Assembly (NCBI RefSeq): GCF_002900965.1
Contig: NZ_PJOM01000003.1
Span: 62,001-126,000, forward strand
Direction: 5' to 3'
Length of the DNA stretch: 64,000 nucleotides
Source of the DNA: Pseudotabrizicola formosa
Lineage (GTDB): Bacteria; Pseudomonadota; Alphaproteobacteria; Rhodobacterales; Rhodobacteraceae
Position numbers and translations under genes: made by a program. The notes beneath the pieces were generated by a model. That model had not been told where the DNA came from. It saw only the letters and a program-made list of their open reading frames with translations, and made no database searches. Positions 60,891 through 64,000 of this stretch are shown piece by piece (position 1 is the first letter of the stretch; every line of letters starts with the position of its first letter).

Positions 60891-61783
60891 TGGAAAAGAT
60901 TGCACTTTCGCCCGATGTCTCGCTCTCGCGCCTTGTTTATGGCATGTGGCGGCTGGCCGATGATGAAAACACCATGCCCGCCCATGTGCAGGCCAAGATT
61001 GAATCCTGCCTTGCCCAAGGCATCACAACGATGGATCAAGCCGATATCTATGGCGGCTACACGGCCGAGGCGATCCTTGGCGCAGCACTGAAAGCCGCCC
61101 CCGCGCTGCGGGACCAGATCGAGATCGTCACCAAATGTGATATCATCGCACCAGCCGGACGCCATGCCGCGGCGCGGATCAAACATTATGATACATCGGC
61201 GGCGCATATCACCGCCTCAGTCGAGACATCCTTGCGTGACATGGCGACGGACCGGATTGACCTGCTGCTGATCCACCGCCCCGACCCGTTGATGGACCAT
61301 GCTGAGACCGGCGCGGCGCTGGATGCACTGGTGGCCTCTGGCAAGGTGTTGTCTGTCGGGGTGTCGAATTTCCGTCCTTGGGATTTCGAGTTGCTGCAAG
61401 CGGGGATGACCACGCGGTTGCGGACCAATCAGATCGAACTCAATCTGATTGCCAACAGCGCCCTGACCAATGGCGACATTGCCTATCACCAGCGCCACGG
61501 GCACCCCTTGATGGCATGGAGCCCGCTGGCTGGCGGCAGCCTGCTGTCGGCATCGCAAACACCGCTGCGCGCGGCCCTGCACCGGATCGGGGCAGAGCAG
61601 GGCACGGATTGGTCGGCGGTGGCGGTGGCCTGGCTTTTGCGCCATCCGGCCCGCATTTTGCCGGTGATGGGAACCAACAGCCTTGACCGGATTGGAAAAC
61701 TTTCCGACGCCTGCCGTGTTGAAATGGATCGTCAGACGTGGTTCGAGCTCTATACCCATGCCATAGAGCATGAGGTGCCGTGA
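60890..61783 (+). CDS. Aldo/keto reductase (SmoB-like, possible 6-oxo-glucose reductase)
   Basis: The protein of 297 residues is an AKR of the YdhF-like type: SRLVYGMWRLADDE, TTMDQADIYGGYTAE with catalytic Asp/Tyr, LLLIHRPDPL with the His, and GVSNFRPWDFELL. Its start overlaps the monooxygenase stop (TGATG), so the two are tightly coupled. In the sulfo-SMO pathway, SmoB reduces the 6-oxo-glucose left after desulfonation to glucose; that role is plausible here by context only. ILPVMGTNSLDRIGKL is the cofactor-binding C-terminal region. Confidence 0.88.
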   Translation: MEKIALSPDVSLSRLVYGMWRLADDENTMPAHVQAKIESCLAQGITTMDQADIYGGYTAEAILGAALKAAPALRDQIEIVTKCDIIAPAGRHAAARIKHYDTSAAHITASVETSLRDMATDRIDLLLIHRPDPLMDHAETGAALDALVASGKVLSVGVSNFRPWDFELLQAGMTTRLRTNQIELNLIANSALTNGDIAYHQRHGHPLMAWSPLAGGSLLSASQTPLRAALHRIGAEQGTDWSAVAVAWLLRHPARILPVMGTNSLDRIGKLSDACRVEMDRQTWFELYTHAIEHEVP

Positions 61784-61813
61784 TGGCATGCGGCCAATTG
61801 TGATGGAATTTTG

Positions 61814-62308
61814 ATGACAGATCTGGAGTTCGGCCCCGCTGACAATCCGCGCGCGTTCCGCGACGCGCTGGGCCGCTTTGCGACCGGGGTGACGGTGGTG
61901 ACCTGCGCCGCGGCAACCGGGCCGCTGGGTTTTACCGCCAACAGCTTTGCCGCGGTGTCACTTGATCCGCCTTTGGTGCTGTGGTCCCCGGCGAAATCCT
62001 CCAGCCGTTTCTTGCCCTTTGCACAGGCGCAGCATTATGCGATTCACGTGCTCGATCTGGCCCACGCTGAATGGCTGCCGCGCTTCAGCCGCGATGGCGC
62101 GGGCTTTGACGGGCTTGGCCATGACCTGAATGCCCAAGGCGTTCCGCTCATTCACGGCGCCTTGGCCCGGTTTGAATGCGCGCAACACGCCACGCATGAC
62201 GGTGGCGATCATCTGATCGTGGTGGGGCGCGTTCTGCGCGCTGCTTATCGTGAAGGAATGCCCCTGGTGTTTTCGCAAGGGGTTTATGGGCAGTTCGCAG
62301 GGATCTAG
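61814..62308 (+). CDS. Flavin reductase-family protein
   Basis: The protein of 164 residues has the flavin-reductase fold: FRDALGRFATGVTVVTC, GFTANSFAAVSLDPPLVL, GDHLIVVGRVL. It supplies reduced FMN to its partner oxygenase. It lies 30 bases after the aldo/keto reductase and completes the monooxygenase, AKR, reductase set (SmoC, SmoB, SmoA-like). The ATG at 61814 is used; a TTG at 61811 is an alternative. Confidence 0.92.
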   Translation: MTDLEFGPADNPRAFRDALGRFATGVTVVTCAAATGPLGFTANSFAAVSLDPPLVLWSPAKSSSRFLPFAQAQHYAIHVLDLAHAEWLPRFSRDGAGFDGLGHDLNAQGVPLIHGALARFECAQHATHDGGDHLIVVGRVLRAAYREGMPLVFSQGVYGQFAGI

Positions 62309-62353
62309 GCGAAATGCGGTGGCTTGGGCAGACTGCACTGATGCGCCAGGTCA

Positions 62354-62373
62354 CCGGGATATCTTTTGAACAG
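62354..62373 (+). repeat. Partial copy of intergenic repeat
   Basis: CCGGGATATCTTTTGAACAG resembles the tail of the repeats at 9242-9288 and 54031-54069. It lies between the flavin reductase and panC. A weaker hairpin-like C-run/G-run follows (ACCCCGAAAAGGGGGC), which may act as a terminator. Confidence 0.45.
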
Positions 62374-62407
62374 ACCCTGACCCCGAAAAGGGGGCGAGGG
62401 CTGCCTG

Positions 62408-63253
62408 TCAAACCGGGATGTTGTCGATCAGCCGCACCCCGTCCAGCCAGCAGGCGGCCAGCATCCGGCGGGGGCTGGCGGGATCGTCTGATGGCATCAG
62501 GGTCGCGGCGTCGCGCAACTCGATATACTCCACCCGTTCAAACCCCGCCGCGCGGATTGTCTCGGCCGCCTCACGGATGGCCATGCGGTCGGATTGGCCG
62601 GCGCGAATGTCATCCGCGGCTGCCGTGATGGCAGCATAGAGCACGCCGGCCTTTTTACGCCCCTCTGCCGTCAGCCGCACATTGCGCGATGACATGGCCA
62701 GCCCGTCTGGCTCGCGGATCGTTTCACAGCCGACGATCTGCACCGCCAGATTCAAGTCGCGCACCAGGCGCAGCACCACCTGCAGTTGCTGCCAATCCTT
62801 TTGGCCAAAATAGCCCCGATCAGCCTGTGTCATGCCCAACAGCTTGGTGACCACCGTGGCCACCCCGTCAAAGTGGCCCGGCCGCATCCGCCCTTCCAGG
62901 GGCTCCGACACGCCGGCAACCGAGACCACGGTCTTGAACCCCTCGGGGTATACCTCTTCGCGCGTTGGGGCAAAGATAAGGTCCACCGGCACGGTGGCCA
63001 GCAGGGCGGCGTCTGCAGCCTCGGTGCGCGGGTATTTCAGCAGGTCATCGGGATTGTTGAACTGCATCGGGTTGATGAAAATGGTGGTGATCACCCTGTC
63101 ACAGTCACGCCTGGCGGCCCGGGCAAGGCTCAGGTGGCCGTCGTGCAGCGCGCCCATGGTGGGGACAACGCCAATGGTCTGGCCAGTGGCCCGCCAGGCA
63201 CCGGTATAGGCGCGCAGATCGGCGACGGTGCGGACGATTGCAGGCAAGGTCAC
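62408..63253 (-). CDS. panC: Pantothenate synthetase
   Basis: The protein of 281 residues has the PanC length and signatures: [20 protein letters not shown] (HIGH-like ATP site), [29 protein letters not shown] and AMSSRNVRL (KMSKS-like). It condenses pantoate and beta-alanine with ATP. Its start overlaps the panB stop (ATGA), so the two genes are one transcript. CoA made from this pathway would feed the phosphopantetheinyl transferase and the PKS. Confidence 0.96.
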   Translation of the reverse strand: MTLPAIVRTVADLRAYTGAWRATGQTIGVVPTMGALHDGHLSLARAARRDCDRVITTIFINPMQFNNPDDLLKYPRTEAADAALLATVPVDLIFAPTREEVYPEGFKTVVSVAGVSEPLEGRMRPGHFDGVATVVTKLLGMTQADRGYFGQKDWQQLQVVLRLVRDLNLAVQIVGCETIREPDGLAMSSRNVRLTAEGRKKAGVLYAAITAAADDIRAGQSDRMAIREAAETIRAAGFERVEYIELRDAATLMPSDDPASPRRMLAACWLDGVRLIDNIPV

Positions 63254-64000
63254 GGCTTGGCTTTCCCGGGCAGGACATCGGCGAAGGCATGTTCAGGGCC
63301 GGGGAAAGCGCGGGCGCGCACGTCTGCGGCGTAAGATGCGATGGCCTCATCGGCCAGCTTGCCAAGTTCGGCGTAGCGCTTGACGAATTTCGGCCGGAAA
63401 TCGGTGAACAGCCCCAGCATATCGTCGATAACCAGCACCTGGCCGTCGCAATCCCCCCCCGCGCCGATGCCAATGGTGGGAATGCTCAACGCCGCAGTGA
63501 TCTGGGCGGTCAGACCATGCGGCACCTTTTCCAGGACTATGGCGAAGGCCCCTGCCGCCTCGCATGCCTTCGCGTCGGCCATCACCTTGGCGGCCTCTGC
63601 ATCGCGGCCCACCACCTTGTAACCCCCCAGCGTGTTTACCGATTGCGGCGTCAGCCCGATATGCGCCATCACCGGCACCCCGCGCGCGGTCAGCAAGGCG
63701 ATGGTTTCAGCCATATGCGCCCCGCCTTCCAGCTTCACCGCCGGTGCCCCGGTTTCCGCCATCAGGCGCGCAGCGCTGCGGAACGCCTGCTGCGGGCTTT
63801 CCTCATAGCTGCCAAAGGGCAGGTCGATGACCGGCATCGCCTTTGACAGCCCGCGCATCACTGCCCGGCCATGCAGGATCATCATCTCCATCGTCACGCC
63901 GATGGTCGAGGGCAGGCCATGCAGGACCATGCCAAGCGAGTCGCCGACCAATACCATATCGCAATGGGGATCGACGAGGCGCGCCATCGGCGTGGTGTAG
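63250..64000 (-). CDS. panB: 3-methyl-2-oxobutanoate hydroxymethyltransferase (partial)
   Basis: The 5' part lies beyond the window; the frame runs from base 63999 to the stop at 63250. About 250 residues are seen, with [50 protein letters not shown] and [21 protein letters not shown], all diagnostic of PanB. It makes ketopantoate for pantothenate synthesis. The residues before the first in-window Met (YTTP) match PanB, so this is a truncation by the window edge, not a start. Confidence 0.95.
   Translation of the reverse strand, partial: YTTPMARLVDPHCDMVLVGDSLGMVLHGLPSTIGVTMEMMILHGRAVMRGLSKAMPVIDLPFGSYEESPQQAFRSAARLMAETGAPAVKLEGGAHMAETIALLTARGVPVMAHIGLTPQSVNTLGGYKVVGRDAEAAKVMADAKACEAAGAFAIVLEKVPHGLTAQITAALSIPTIGIGAGGDCDGQVLVIDDMLGLFTDFRPKFVKRYAELGKLADEAIASYAADVRARAFPGPEHAFADVLPGKAKP

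Noticed and set aside
1-64000. CRISPR arrays, rRNA/tRNA genes, transposases, integrases or phage genes
   Set aside because: No regularly spaced repeats, conserved RNA signatures or mobile-element proteins were found in any frame.

Overview
The window looks like a chromosomal segment of an alphaproteobacterium, most likely family Rhodobacteraceae. The DNA is GC-rich with strong third-position G/C. Typical genes of that family are present: Hint/choice-of-anchor-L proteins, DUF2794, an IalB-like protein, a cytochrome c', an NYN/OST-HTH protein, and an FnrL-type site with a BLUF photoreceptor. This assignment is inference from gene content. I see no rRNA, tRNA, CRISPR array, transposase or prophage.

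Layout. 1-14.1 kb is housekeeping: the TamB end, a LOG-family protein, dapD, a pair of Hint proteins (one apparently catalytically dead), dapE plus a GNAT acetyltransferase, a luciferase-family oxidoreductase, an NYN protein, glutathione-dependent formaldehyde dehydrogenase, an I78 inhibitor lipoprotein, cytochrome c', Trm112, a LON-substrate-binding-domain protein, a thioredoxin-TPR protein and an SGNH esterase. 14.1-24.9 kb is an exopolysaccharide locus: two leftward glycosyltransferases, a Wzz/GumC-type chain-length protein and a CpsD-type kinase, then further glycosyltransferases including a WecG/TagA/CpsF enzyme, a BLUF photoreceptor behind a perfect FNR box, and an O-antigen polymerase/ligase-like membrane protein.

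25.0-37.6 kb is the most unusual part. It is a tightly packed rightward biosynthetic block: a type I PKS (KS-AT-KR-DH-ACP-TE), a GT2 glycosyltransferase, an NRPS-like protein (formyltransferase, then a glycine-type A domain split by a luciferase-like monooxygenase, then PCP, with no condensation domain), and a Sfp/EntD-type phosphopantetheinyl transferase. Read together, the NRPS protein would load an N-formylated and possibly oxidised glycine. The PKS would extend it by one ketide, reduce and dehydrate it, and release it. The interleaved and preceding glycosyltransferase genes suggest a sugar-linked product.

37.7-54 kb returns to housekeeping: S49 peptidase, SDR, uvrC, YcaQ-like protein, desaturase, rlmN, IalB-like protein, asparaginase, NlpC/P60 and M17 peptidases. 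It also holds a compact inorganic-carbon cluster (beta-carbonic anhydrase, SbtA-type bicarbonate transporter, PII-like SbtB protein) and asd. 54-62.3 kb carries two MFS transporters, an aldo/keto reductase, a Gfo/Idh/MocA dehydrogenase and a GntR regulator, divergent from a flavin monooxygenase, aldo/keto reductase and flavin reductase set that resembles the sulfoquinovose monooxygenase (sulfo-SMO) core. The window ends in panC and a truncated panB.
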